NCBI GenBank assembly: GCA_028817895.1
Contig: JAPPOQ010000033.1
Span: 186,001 to 250,000 of the forward strand
Reading direction: 5' to 3'
Length of the DNA stretch: 64,000 nucleotides
From: Ahrensia sp.
Lineage (GTDB): Bacteria; Pseudomonadota; Alphaproteobacteria; Rhizobiales; Rhizobiaceae
In this document: positions 19,280 to 27,634 of the stretch, in pieces
Position numbering within the stretch: position 1 is the first letter of the stretch
Layout: every line of letters starts with the position of its first letter
Notes under the pieces: generated by a model
The model's input: only the letters and a program-made list of their open reading frames with translations
The model's database searches: none
Told to the model about the DNA's origin: nothing
Program-made: the position numbers and the translations under genes

Positions 19280-20212
19280 TCACATATTGGTGTAGCCGCG
19301 ACCGTCTGGCGACCGTGCGAGTGCACGGTTCTTCGCTCGCTCGCGCTGCACCGTGTAGATTGATGCGCCGATGATCACCACTGCACCCGCCCAGGTGTAT
19401 GCGCTGGGAAGCGTTGAAAAGACCAGCCATCCGAAGAATGCGGCGTAGAGCAATCGCACATAGTCGAGCGATGCGAGCACCGACGCTTCGCCAAACTTGA
19501 ATGCATAGATGTTCAGCATCTGCGCGACGTAGGAAACGACTCCGACTGCGATCAGCAATACCCATTCCCACATTGTTGGCGTCTGCCAGTAAAAGTAGGC
19601 AGGAACCGAAATGCAGAGGCCAACCAGAAAGGCTTGATAACTCAATATGGTAGCCGGTTCGTCGGTTTTGGAAAGTTTGCGAATGATGACCATGACCAGC
19701 CCGGCGGAGGCCGCCGCGATCAGAGCGTAGATGCTGTTGGGATCAAACCCTTCGGACCCGGGTCGCATCATGATGAGAACGCCGATAAAGCCGACGATCA
19801 CCGCGGCCCAGCGGCGCATGCCAACGGCTTCGTGCAAAATGATGATTGCGAAGATCGTGACGAAGAAGCTTTTTGCAAAGCCAATAGCGACAGCATCTGC
19901 CAGCGGCATTTCAATGACGGCGTAAAAGCCACAAAGCATGGCGATCAGCGCAAAAAACACGCGAACGATCTGCAAGTCGAGGCGGGTGGTGCGTAGGGCG
20001 CCGGGAAAATGGTCGACGATCTTGGGCATCACGATCAGCATCATGATCACCTGACGCACGAGCAGAATCTGCGTCACATGCAAACGTTCACCGGCAAGCT
20101 TGATGAGCAGGGTCATTACCGCAAATCCGAAGGCAGCGAAAGCGATCAGCACGGCCCCTTTCAAGTTTCCGGGAAGGCCGGAAAACTGCTGTCGCAGTTG
20201 TTCAAATATCAT
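19280..20212 (-). CDS. DMT-superfamily (EamA) permease
   Basis: This 310-residue hydrophobic protein has about ten membrane helices arranged as two EamA repeats (roughly residues 20-150 and 165-295). Such proteins export or import small metabolites across the inner membrane. The motif near the end of the first repeat (AVGMRRWAAVIVGFIGVLIMMRPG) is characteristic. The substrate cannot be told from sequence. It shares its upstream region with the divergent CoxL-like gene, which might indicate co-regulation. Confidence 0.88.
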   Translation of the reverse strand: MIFEQLRQQFSGLPGNLKGAVLIAFAAFGFAVMTLLIKLAGERLHVTQILLVRQVIMMLIVMPKIVDHFPGALRTTRLDLQIVRVFFALIAMLCGFYAVIEMPLADAVAIGFAKSFFVTIFAIIILHEAVGMRRWAAVIVGFIGVLIMMRPGSEGFDPNSIYALIAAASAGLVMVIIRKLSKTDEPATILSYQAFLVGLCISVPAYFYWQTPTMWEWVLLIAVGVVSYVAQMLNIYAFKFGEASVLASLDYVRLLYAAFFGWLVFSTLPSAYTWAGAVVIIGASIYTVQRERAKNRALARSPDGRGYTNM

Positions 20213-20258
20213 GGAGGATCGACCCGAAGCGTGCGTGATTGCCTAACGAGACTGGCAG

Positions 20259-20378
20259 GCAGACGCGTCTGCGACAAGCCGGGCCGATTTCACCGCGTTG
20301 CGATGCGATGGCGGCTTGCAAATCGGGCAAAAATGCAATTCTGTTGCCTTAATCAGATGTCAGGCACTGTTTGCTGAC
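20259..20378. promoter_or_regulatory. Divergent intergenic region with two inverted repeats (possible operators)
   Basis: Between the DMT permease and the CoxL-like gene there is a perfect 14-bp palindrome GCAGACGCGTCTGC (20259-20272) and, further right, GTCAG-N10-CTGAC (20359-20378). Their location between two divergent starts suggests regulator-binding sites. No regulator gene lies next to them, so this is only a candidate. Confidence 0.3.
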
Positions 20379-20433
20379 CAAACCCGCCCTATCTGCATTC
20401 CACATATGAGCAAAGCGAAGAAGGCCGAACATC

Positions 20434-22755
20434 ATGAACGCACATACGCCCCTGCAATTCGGCAAGAAAATTGGCATGGGACAGGCCGTAACCCGCACGG
20501 AGGATGCCCAGTTCATCACCGGGGCAGGCCGCTACACCGATGATGTGAAGCGCGACAACGCACTGCATGCGGCGGTTCTGCGTTCGCCCTATGCCCATGC
20601 GAAATTCACCATTGGTGACTTGGACGTCGCCCGAGGCATGGCAGGCGTCCATCTGGTCATGACCGCGTCGGACATTGAGGGACATCCCGGCATAACCTGC
20701 CAGGCGGTCCAGCAGCAGATCGACGGCACAAAGCATCCCGTCAAGGATATCCCGCTGCTTTGTGCGGATACGGTTCGCCATGTGGGCGACGCTGTTGCTT
20801 TCGTCGTGGCGGAGTCAATTGCTCAGGCTCAGGAAGCAGCCGAGGCAATTGAGGTCGACTATGAAATGCTCGATCCGGCAATCGATACGGAAGGCGCGCT
20901 GGCCGATGATGCGCCTCCGGTCTACGAAGATCGCCCCAACAACATCGCCTTCGAGACGGAGCACGGCAATTCCGACAAGACCGCTGAAATTTTTGCAAAC
21001 GCACCGAAAGTGACAGAGCTCAAGCTCATCAACAATCGCCTGGTGTGCAACTATATGGAGATGCGCGGCTGCGTCGCCGAATGGTCGGATGAAGAAGATC
21101 GCTACACTTTGACGGTGGGTTCGCAGGGCGTGCACGGCATGCGTGACGCGATTACGCCCTGTCTAAAAGTCGACAAGGCGCAACTGCGAGTCATCACGCC
21201 GGATGTCGGCGGAGGGTTCGGCACCAAGGTCTTCGCCTATCGAGAATATCCGTTGGCTCTGCTGGCTGCCAAGGCTCTCGGTCGCCCGGTGAAGTGGCGT
21301 TGCGACCGCAGCGAGCATTTCGTGGCTGATGCGCATGGCCGCGACAATGTCGTCACCATGAGAATGGCTATGGACGAGAATGGTCGCTTCCTTGCGCTCG
21401 ATGTTGATTTGATCGCCGCCATGGGCGCCTATCTGCATCAGTTCGCGCCCTACATTCCAACGCTTGGAACCACGATTGCGACGGGGGTCTACGATATTCC
21501 GGCCTGTCGCTTTCACATTCGCGGGGTCTACACTCACACCACGCCGACCGATGCCTATCGCGGCGCCGGGCGCCCCGAAGCGATCTATGCGTTGGAACGC
21601 CTGGTCGATCAATGCGCGCGCGATATGAGCATGAAGCCGGATGAGATTCGTCGGTTGAACGCGATTCCGGACAGCGCCTTCCCGTACAAGACCGTGTTCG
21701 GTCGTACCTACGACACCGGCGAAGTCACCGCCCATATGGATCAGTGTATGAAAGTTGCAGATTGGGACGGCTTCGACACACGCGCGGAAGAGTCTCGCAA
21801 ATCTGGCAAACTGCGCGGCATCGGCATGTCGACCTATATCGAAGCCTGCGCCTTTGCTGGTTCCGAACCGGCAAAGCTGGAACTCAAAGACGACGGCACG
21901 GTCCAACTGCTCATCGGCACCCAGTCGAACGGACAGGGGCACAAGACGGCCTACGCACAGTTTGTGGCTGAGGCGCTTGACCTCGATATGGGGTCGATCG
22001 AGGTGCGCCAGGGCGACACCGATGAATTGGAGAGTGGCGGCGGCACCGGTGGTTCGCGCTCCATCCCATTGGGCGGCGTTTCTGTGCAGCGCGGCAGCCA
22101 GGCGCTGGCCGAGATGATCAAGGAAGCAGCGGCAGAGAAGCTGGAAGCCTCTGTTGGCGATCTGGAACTGTCTGAAGGCAGTGTTCGCATCGTGGGAACC
22201 GACCGCAAGCTCACCTTTGCTGACGTGGCAGCGGCAACATCTGAGACGCTCAAGGCCACTGGTGAGTTCAAACAGGCGGAAGCGACATATCCAAACGGCA
22301 CGCATATCTGCGAAGTCGAGGTTGATGAGGCGACGGGCGAGACGCAGGTCGTCAAATACACGATCGTCGATGATTTCGGTGCAACCGTGAACCCGATCTT
22401 GCTGGCCGGTCAGGTGCATGGCGGGGTGGTGCAGTCCATCGGCCAGTGCATTATGGAAGAGACGGTCTATGACGATGACGGCCAGCTGATTTCGGCAAGC
22501 TTCATGGATTATCGCATGCCGCGGGCGGAAGACATCCCAGACTTTCACTTCGAAACACGCAATGTGCCTTCGACAACCAATGCGCTCGGCATCAAGGGTG
22601 CAGGCGAAGCCGGAACCATTGGCGCAACGCCCTGCGTGATGAATGCGATTGTAGATGCGGTTTATCGCAGCCACGGCATCGAACATGTCGACATGCCGGT
22701 GACCCCGCAATCGATGTGGCAGCTGATGTCTCAGGCGGCAAAGAAGGCAGCGTGA
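20434..22755 (+). CDS. Xanthine dehydrogenase-family molybdopterin-binding subunit, CoxL form II type
   Basis: This 773-residue protein is a full-length molybdenum hydroxylase large subunit. Near residue 373 it has AYRGAGR, the form II (putative CODH) active-site motif, rather than AYXCSFR of true CO dehydrogenase, so CO oxidation should not be assumed. Other family motifs include GGGFGTK, GGGTGGSRS and KGAGEAGTIG with the catalytic glutamate. The usual partners, an FAD subunit (CoxM) and a 2Fe-2S subunit (CoxS), are not in the window. GAAGAAGG upstream serves as ribosome site. The substrate is unknown. Confidence 0.9.
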   Translation: MNAHTPLQFGKKIGMGQAVTRTEDAQFITGAGRYTDDVKRDNALHAAVLRSPYAHAKFTIGDLDVARGMAGVHLVMTASDIEGHPGITCQAVQQQIDGTKHPVKDIPLLCADTVRHVGDAVAFVVAESIAQAQEAAEAIEVDYEMLDPAIDTEGALADDAPPVYEDRPNNIAFETEHGNSDKTAEIFANAPKVTELKLINNRLVCNYMEMRGCVAEWSDEEDRYTLTVGSQGVHGMRDAITPCLKVDKAQLRVITPDVGGGFGTKVFAYREYPLALLAAKALGRPVKWRCDRSEHFVADAHGRDNVVTMRMAMDENGRFLALDVDLIAAMGAYLHQFAPYIPTLGTTIATGVYDIPACRFHIRGVYTHTTPTDAYRGAGRPEAIYALERLVDQCARDMSMKPDEIRRLNAIPDSAFPYKTVFGRTYDTGEVTAHMDQCMKVADWDGFDTRAEESRKSGKLRGIGMSTYIEACAFAGSEPAKLELKDDGTVQLLIGTQSNGQGHKTAYAQFVAEALDLDMGSIEVRQGDTDELESGGGTGGSRSIPLGGVSVQRGSQALAEMIKEAAAEKLEASVGDLELSEGSVRIVGTDRKLTFADVAAATSETLKATGEFKQAEATYPNGTHICEVEVDEATGETQVVKYTIVDDFGATVNPILLAGQVHGGVVQSIGQCIMEETVYDDDGQLISASFMDYRMPRAEDIPDFHFETRNVPSTTNALGIKGAGEAGTIGATPCVMNAIVDAVYRSHGIEHVDMPVTPQSMWQLMSQAAKKAA

Positions 22756-22801
22756 CGCTGTAACTTGCTTCGCGCTGTTTGAACCGCTATCTCGCGATCA
22801 C

Positions 22802-22890
22802 TCTCATGGAGGTGCCGGAGGTCGGCTGAGAGGTGTGACGACACCAACTCCTTGAACCTGATCCGGTTCGCACCGGCGGAGGGAATGGGA
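22802..22890 (+). promoter_or_regulatory. TPP (THI-box) riboswitch controlling thiMED
   Basis: The conserved THI-box elements are present in order: GGAGGTGCC, GGCTGAGA (22824-22831), CTTGAACCTGATCCGGTT, and ACCGGCGGAGGGAA (22872-22885). P1 can be drawn between TCTCAT (22802-22807) and ATGGGA (22885-22890), so the aptamer includes the thiM ribosome site GGAGGGA and reaches the first base of the thiM start codon. Thiamine pyrophosphate binding should therefore block translation initiation directly. No separate terminator hairpin is seen. Confidence 0.95.
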
Positions 22891-23663
22891 TGGTCGTGCA
22901 CCACTCAGCAATCGATGGCAAAAGACTGGCAGACTGTGTGGACGCGTTTCGCAGGCGACGTCCACATGTCCATTGCATCACAAACGCCGTCGCGCAGCAC
23001 TTCACCGCCAATGTGCTTCTGGCGGCGGGTGCTACACCGTCCATGACCATCAATCGTTCTGAAATCTCCGATTTTGTGCTCACTGCCGACGCGTTGCTGA
23101 TCAACCTTGGCACGATGGACGATGAGCGCAGCAAAGCGTCGGCGATCGCTGTGCAAGTGGCCAGTGCAATTGGCAAGCCTTGGGCGATGGACCCGGTCTT
23201 CGCCCACGCCTCAACTTCCAGGCTCCAGATCGCGAAGCACCTGTTGCGCAAAGGGCCCGATCTGGTGCGCTGCAACGCAACTGAGGCCGCCGCGCTTTTT
23301 GCGGAAAGCTCGTTTGAAAACAATGGTCAAGAGCACCCAGAAGATCTGAAGGGTTGCCTGGCGATCACGGGAGAAGTGGATCACCTGTCCACGCCAGAGA
23401 CAAATGTTGCCGTACATAATGGATCGCCGCTTATGGACCGTGTGACAGCAATGGGATGCGCATTGACCGCTCTTGCAGTCGGATTTCTGCCTCTGGATGA
23501 GGAGCCGATCGTCTGTGTTGCGGCAGCGCACTGTCTTTTCGGTCTTGCGGGCGAGACAGCGGTGGTTCGATCCTCCGGTCCCGGCAGTTTTGCGAGCAAT
23601 TTTCTCGATGCGTTGCACACTCTGTCAGGCGAAGACATTGGAGCTGGAGCGCAGCTGTCATGA
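22890..23663 (+). CDS. thiM: Hydroxyethylthiazole kinase
   Basis: This 257-residue enzyme phosphorylates the thiazole moiety of thiamine for salvage. Family motifs are visible: HCITNAVAQHFTANVLLAAGATP near residue 28, a WAMDPV motif, KGPDLVRCNATEAAAL, and the ATP/substrate-site stretch VTAMGCALTALAVGFL near residue 185. The start ATG 22890 is fixed by the GGAGGGA ribosome site in the riboswitch. It is the first gene of a thiM-thiE-thiD unit and its stop overlaps thiE (ATGA). Confidence 0.94.
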   Translation: MVVHHSAIDGKRLADCVDAFRRRRPHVHCITNAVAQHFTANVLLAAGATPSMTINRSEISDFVLTADALLINLGTMDDERSKASAIAVQVASAIGKPWAMDPVFAHASTSRLQIAKHLLRKGPDLVRCNATEAAALFAESSFENNGQEHPEDLKGCLAITGEVDHLSTPETNVAVHNGSPLMDRVTAMGCALTALAVGFLPLDEEPIVCVAAAHCLFGLAGETAVVRSSGPGSFASNFLDALHTLSGEDIGAGAQLS

Positions 23664-24307
23664 CCACTTGCGACATCTCTCTCTATGCAATTCTGGACCC
23701 GGCGCGAACCCGCGACCGGCCCTTGGCTCAGATGGCCTCCGCAGCCGCGCGCGGCGGGGCGACCATCCTGCAATATCGTGACAAATCTGCCGACACGCGC
23801 ACTTTGATCGACAATGCTCGCACAATTCGCGAAGCACTGGCACCGTACGACATTCCCCTGCTGATCAATGACCGTGTTGATGTCGCTCTGGCGGTGGGAG
23901 CCGCGGGAGTGCATGTCGGACAATGCGACATGGCGCCTCTCGATGCCCGGAGGTTGCTCGGTGACGATGCGATCATCGGTTTGACAATCAAAACGCAGGA
24001 TCACGCGCGAGCGGCACCCACGGAGCTGTTGGACTATGTCTGCATCGGCGGTGTGTTTGACACACTGTCGAAAGAAAATCGCCAATCGATCGGTCTGGAT
24101 GGTTGGCGTGATGTCGCGCAGCATTTCAGGACGGCTGCACCGAAAATGCCGGTGGGGGCTATCGCGGGAATTGATGCGGACAACGTGGTTTCCGTTCTGG
24201 ATGCAGGAGCGGACGGCGTTGCCATCATATCCGCCATATTCATGGCCGATGACGTGGAGGCCGCAACACGCCATTTGCGCAAAGCAGTCGAGGAAGCACA
24301 AAAATGA
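23660..24307 (+). CDS. thiE: Thiamine phosphate synthase
   Basis: This 215-residue TIM-barrel enzyme joins hydroxymethylpyrimidine pyrophosphate with thiazole phosphate. Motifs seen are ILQYRDK (pyrophosphate contact), LLINDRVDVALAVGAAGVHV with the catalytic region, and a C-terminal GADGVAIISAIF phosphate-binding loop. It starts by ATGA overlap with thiM and overlaps thiD by 4 bp, so the three are translationally coupled. The family's usual GPV(F/W) segment reads CIGGVFDT here. Confidence 0.94.
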   Translation: MTTCDISLYAILDPARTRDRPLAQMASAAARGGATILQYRDKSADTRTLIDNARTIREALAPYDIPLLINDRVDVALAVGAAGVHVGQCDMAPLDARRLLGDDAIIGLTIKTQDHARAAPTELLDYVCIGGVFDTLSKENRQSIGLDGWRDVAQHFRTAAPKMPVGAIAGIDADNVVSVLDAGADGVAIISAIFMADDVEAATRHLRKAVEEAQK

Positions 24308-25110
24308 CCGCGACAGCCCTGACAATTGCTGGTTCGGATTCCGGCGGGGGAGCCGGCATTCAGGCCGATCTGAAAACCTTCTCGGCCCTGGGCGTTTACG
24401 GCACCAGCGTCATCACCGCTTTGACCGCTCAGAACACGCGCGGCGTTTCGGCGATCCATGACGTTCCAGCCGACTTTGTCGAAGCGCAGCTGGCTGCGGT
24501 GTTCGATGACATCGTGGTTGACGCGGTCAAGATTGGCATGCTCTCACAGCCGGACATCATTGCGGCGGTTGCCGATGGTGTTCGCGACTATGAGCCGGAT
24601 TTTGTCGTGCTCGATCCGGTCATGGTTGCAGAAAGCGGAGATGCGCTGATCGCTGACATTGCGGTCGCATCTCTCGTTGAGAAGCTGTTTCCGCTGGCGG
24701 ATCTCATAACGCCCAATCTGCATGAGGCAGCACGTTTGCTTGACACCGACATCGCGACAGACCGCGATGAAATGGAGGAGCAGGTTGGTGCGCTTATCGA
24801 TCTTGGCGCTCATGCGGTGTTGCTCAAGGGCGGTCACGCGCAGGGCAAGAAAGCGGAGGACCTGCTGCTGACGCGCGAGGGGCTGCTGCAATGGTTCACC
24901 TCGCCCTTCGTCAAAACCAAGAACACGCATGGGACAGGCTGCACCCTATCATCCGCCATCGCGGCGCGCATGGCATTGGGCGATGAATTGGAAGAGGCGA
25001 TGAGCTTTGCCAAAACCTGGTTGTCGAAAGCCATCGCAGCGTCCGACACGCTGGATATTGGAGAGGGCGCAGGACCGGTCCACCACTTTCACGCCATCTG
25101 GAAGGACTGA
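24304..25110 (+). CDS. thiD: Hydroxymethylpyrimidine/phosphomethylpyrimidine kinase
   Basis: This 268-residue ribokinase-fold enzyme phosphorylates HMP and HMP-phosphate. The N-terminus LTIAGSDSGGGAGIQADLKTF is diagnostic, and the C-terminal NTHGTGCTLSSAIAA holds the catalytic aspartate-equivalent and anion-hole segment. With thiM and thiE it completes salvage of thiazole and pyrimidine to thiamine phosphate. No thiC, thiO, thiS or thiG is adjacent, so this locus serves salvage rather than full de novo synthesis. The ribosome site of the next gene lies within its last codons. Confidence 0.95.
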   Translation: MTATALTIAGSDSGGGAGIQADLKTFSALGVYGTSVITALTAQNTRGVSAIHDVPADFVEAQLAAVFDDIVVDAVKIGMLSQPDIIAAVADGVRDYEPDFVVLDPVMVAESGDALIADIAVASLVEKLFPLADLITPNLHEAARLLDTDIATDRDEMEEQVGALIDLGAHAVLLKGGHAQGKKAEDLLLTREGLLQWFTSPFVKTKNTHGTGCTLSSAIAARMALGDELEEAMSFAKTWLSKAIAASDTLDIGEGAGPVHHFHAIWKD

Positions 25111-25114
25111 CTGC

Positions 25115-26188
25115 ATGACGAAAACGACACGGCGCGCGGCTCTCGCAGGCCTGGCCACTGCGCCAGCCATGGCGCTTGCTTCACCATCCATCGCGCAATC
25201 GGTGATCGAATGGCGCATGGTGACGTCTTGGCCCAAAAACCTGCCTGGCCCCGGCGTGACGGCGCAGCGGCTGGCCGATTTCGTCACAACCATGTCCGGT
25301 GGTCGGCTGAGGGTAACGCTTTACGCAGCAGGCGAAATTGTGCCGCCTCTTGAGGTGTTTTCCGCAGTTTCGGATGGTGTCGCGCAAATGGCGCACACGG
25401 CTGCTCTGTTTTGGGGCGGAAAAGTGCCCGCTGCTCCGTTGTTCACCGCAGGGCCATTCGGCCTCACCCCGATTGAGCACATCACATGGATCGACCACGG
25501 GGGCGGGCAGGCGATCTGGGATGAGCTCTACGCTCCGCATGGCATCAAGCCGTTCATGGCGGGCAATACGGGCTTTCAGATGGGCGGTTGGTTCAAGCGC
25601 GAATTGCAGTCGCTTGCCGATCTGGATGGACTGAAAATCCGCATGCCCGGCCTCGGCGGTGCTGTAATGCGCAAGCTTGGTGCTGCCCCCGTCACGCTGC
25701 CCCCGGGTGAAATTCTCACCGCCCTGCAAACCGGCGTGATCGATGCAACCGAATTTCTGGGGCCATCGAGCGACTTCGCGATGGGATTCTACAAGGCCGC
25801 CAAGTTCTACTACGCGCCAGGTTTCCACGAGCCCAACGGCACGGGCGAGGCGCTCGTTTCAAAACAGGCCCTTGCGGATCTTTCGGACGACCTCCAGCAC
25901 ATCGTGGCGCAGGCTTGCGCGGCGGAGAACATTCGTGCCTTGGGTGAATCAGAATGGCAGAATGCGCAACGCCTACGCACGCTTGTCGAAGAGAAGGGCG
26001 TCGAACTGCGCGACTATCCTGCGGATATCATTGAGGCCGCCAGATCCGCGACCGAGGAAGTGCTCGATGAACTTGCCGCGACCGATGCGCTGACCGCACG
26101 TGCGGTTGAGAGTTATCGCGCCGCATCACGCCACCTCAACAGCTGGTCGAGAACGTCTATCCAGAAGTTTCTCGCGGCGCGCGCTTAA
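25115..26188 (+). CDS. TRAP transporter solute-binding protein (DctP/TakP type), orphan in thi operon
   Basis: ATG 25115 lies 4 nt after the thiD stop and uses a GGAAGGA ribosome site in the thiD tail; the ORF-track start at 25007 is inside thiD. The 357-residue protein begins with a twin-arginine signal (TRRAALAGLATAPAMALA). It then shows the DctP fold with family motifs: DLDGLKIRMPG near residue 170 and ALQTGVIDATEFLGPSSD near 205. Known TakP-like relatives bind alpha-keto acids. No DctQ or DctM membrane subunits are in the window. Its riboswitch-controlled position hints at a thiamine precursor or a keto acid as ligand, which is inference. Confidence 0.9.
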   Translation: MTKTTRRAALAGLATAPAMALASPSIAQSVIEWRMVTSWPKNLPGPGVTAQRLADFVTTMSGGRLRVTLYAAGEIVPPLEVFSAVSDGVAQMAHTAALFWGGKVPAAPLFTAGPFGLTPIEHITWIDHGGGQAIWDELYAPHGIKPFMAGNTGFQMGGWFKRELQSLADLDGLKIRMPGLGGAVMRKLGAAPVTLPPGEILTALQTGVIDATEFLGPSSDFAMGFYKAAKFYYAPGFHEPNGTGEALVSKQALADLSDDLQHIVAQACAAENIRALGESEWQNAQRLRTLVEEKGVELRDYPADIIEAARSATEEVLDELAATDALTARAVESYRAASRHLNSWSRTSIQKFLAARA

Positions 26189-27525
26189 GAACGCTTTTCT
26201 TCCTCCTGGCCCGCATAGCTCGTCGGAATATCGACGGGCGGTGGCATGGGCGGCAGCTCATCATCGTCTTCCAGACGATAGGCGTCTGGCGTAGACCTCG
26301 GGTCCAGCGCATAGCTTTCCGGCGTTTGCGTGCGGGCCGATCCGGTTGCGCGGAAATCGGTGCGGTCGACCTCACTTGCGCGGGCGCGGCGGAATGTTCT
26401 GTAGAGCGCATAGGCCGCAAAGATGATATGGGCGAGCGTGGTGGTGGTGAACACGCCTGATGGACCGAAAATCTCCATCAATTGCGCAGTGAGGAGTGGC
26501 CCCACCATGGTTCCGAAGCCGTAGAGGATCAGCAGGCCGCTCGAAATTTTCACGAAACTGTCGGCATCCGCATAGTCATTGGCATGCGCGACCGCGAGCG
26601 AATAGACCGAATAAATCACGCCACCGTAAGCAAAGACGCAAATGAAGAAGAGCGTGTCCAGGCTTCCGGCATTGGTGAGAACAGTCATGATGGAGCCGAA
26701 CAAAACCCCGATAACTCCTGCCAGCACCATGACGTAGCGGCGGTCGATCATATCCGAGAGCCTTCCCAGCGGATATTGAAAGACGATGGAACCGCCCATC
26801 GCAACGGCAAGCAGCGAGGCGATTGCGGCACTGCCAAACCCAACCTGCTGGCCAAAAACCGGCCCAAAATTTGTCCATGCGGCGGAGATCACACCCGACA
26901 TGATGGCCCCAACCGCCGCCGCTGGTGAATTGCGAAACAGGCCCGGCAGGTCGAGCTTCACATCGGTCAACGGGGCAGGGGACTGCGCCGTGGAAAGCGC
27001 AGTTGGGACCACGGCCAATGCGTAAAGGATCGCGCCGATCATGAAGAGCGTCTGTGTGGTCGGCGAGGCGATCACCAGCATGTATTGGCCAGCCGCCATC
27101 GCGACCATTGTGGTGATGGCGTAAATTGAAAACATCTGACCGCGTGCATCGTTTGAAACGCGTTCGTTTAGCCAGCTTTCCGCGACCATATAGCAACCAG
27201 CAAAGCAGAAGCCAGCCAAAGCGCGCAGGACGATCCAAAACAGCGCTTCCACAACCAGCCCGTTCAGCAAAACGCTGATCGATAGAAGAGCGACCAGCGT
27301 GCTGAAGGTACGCACATGGCCCGCCCGCCGCACCAGACGTGGCACGATGATGCATCCCACCGTAAAGCCGATGGCCCAGCCAGTGCCGATCCAGCCGAGT
27401 TCGAATGCGCTGAAGCCTTCGATTTCACCGCGCACTGGAATGACGATGGCCTGCAAGCCACCGCCAAGCATGAGAAAGATCATGCTGCCAAGAAGCGCGA
27501 GAATGGGAACGATCTGCCGCGTCAT
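26185..27525 (-). CDS. MFS permease (YcaD-like) with acidic, proline-rich C-terminal tail
   Basis: ATG 27525 (MTRQIVPILALLG) gives 446 residues and starts at the first helix; the ORF-track start is a TTG 42 bp upstream. Twelve membrane helices are present, with a sequence pattern (ARGQMFSIYAITTMVAMAAGQ; PLGRLSDMIDRRYVM) seen in the YcaD-like MFS group. About 65 cytoplasmic C-terminal residues are rich in Asp, Glu and Pro, which is longer than usual. The substrate is unknown. The gene converges on the TRAP protein gene with a 4-bp overlap and is preceded by two perfect palindromes. Confidence 0.87.
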   Translation of the reverse strand: MTRQIVPILALLGSMIFLMLGGGLQAIVIPVRGEIEGFSAFELGWIGTGWAIGFTVGCIIVPRLVRRAGHVRTFSTLVALLSISVLLNGLVVEALFWIVLRALAGFCFAGCYMVAESWLNERVSNDARGQMFSIYAITTMVAMAAGQYMLVIASPTTQTLFMIGAILYALAVVPTALSTAQSPAPLTDVKLDLPGLFRNSPAAAVGAIMSGVISAAWTNFGPVFGQQVGFGSAAIASLLAVAMGGSIVFQYPLGRLSDMIDRRYVMVLAGVIGVLFGSIMTVLTNAGSLDTLFFICVFAYGGVIYSVYSLAVAHANDYADADSFVKISSGLLILYGFGTMVGPLLTAQLMEIFGPSGVFTTTTLAHIIFAAYALYRTFRRARASEVDRTDFRATGSARTQTPESYALDPRSTPDAYRLEDDDELPPMPPPVDIPTSYAGQEEEKRS

Positions 27526-27552
27526 GGGCTGTTCGCACTTCCGATGATGTAG

Positions 27553-27583
27553 TGCAGCATGCTGCAAATCGCCAAGTTGGCGA
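27553..27583. promoter_or_regulatory. Two adjacent perfect palindromes upstream of the MFS gene
   Basis: TGCAGCATGCTGCA (27553-27566) and TCGCCAA-G-TTGGCGA (27569-27583) lie 2 bp apart in the spacer between the UDG gene and the MFS start. They could be operators for the MFS gene. Alternatively the second, read on the minus strand and followed by TTT, could be a weak terminator for the UDG gene. Confidence 0.4.
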
Positions 27584-27634
27584 GATCTGCTCTAAATCGC
27601 GGCGCGACGAGCGCCTATCCCATGATGCGACACC

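Noticed and set aside
21163-22710. 515-aa minus-strand ORF
   Set aside because: Shadow of the CoxL-like gene, whose motifs are intact in the plus frame.
20434-22755. Calling the molybdenum enzyme a true CO dehydrogenase
   Set aside because: The active-site motif is AYRGAGR (form II), not AYXCSFR, and CoxS/CoxM are missing.
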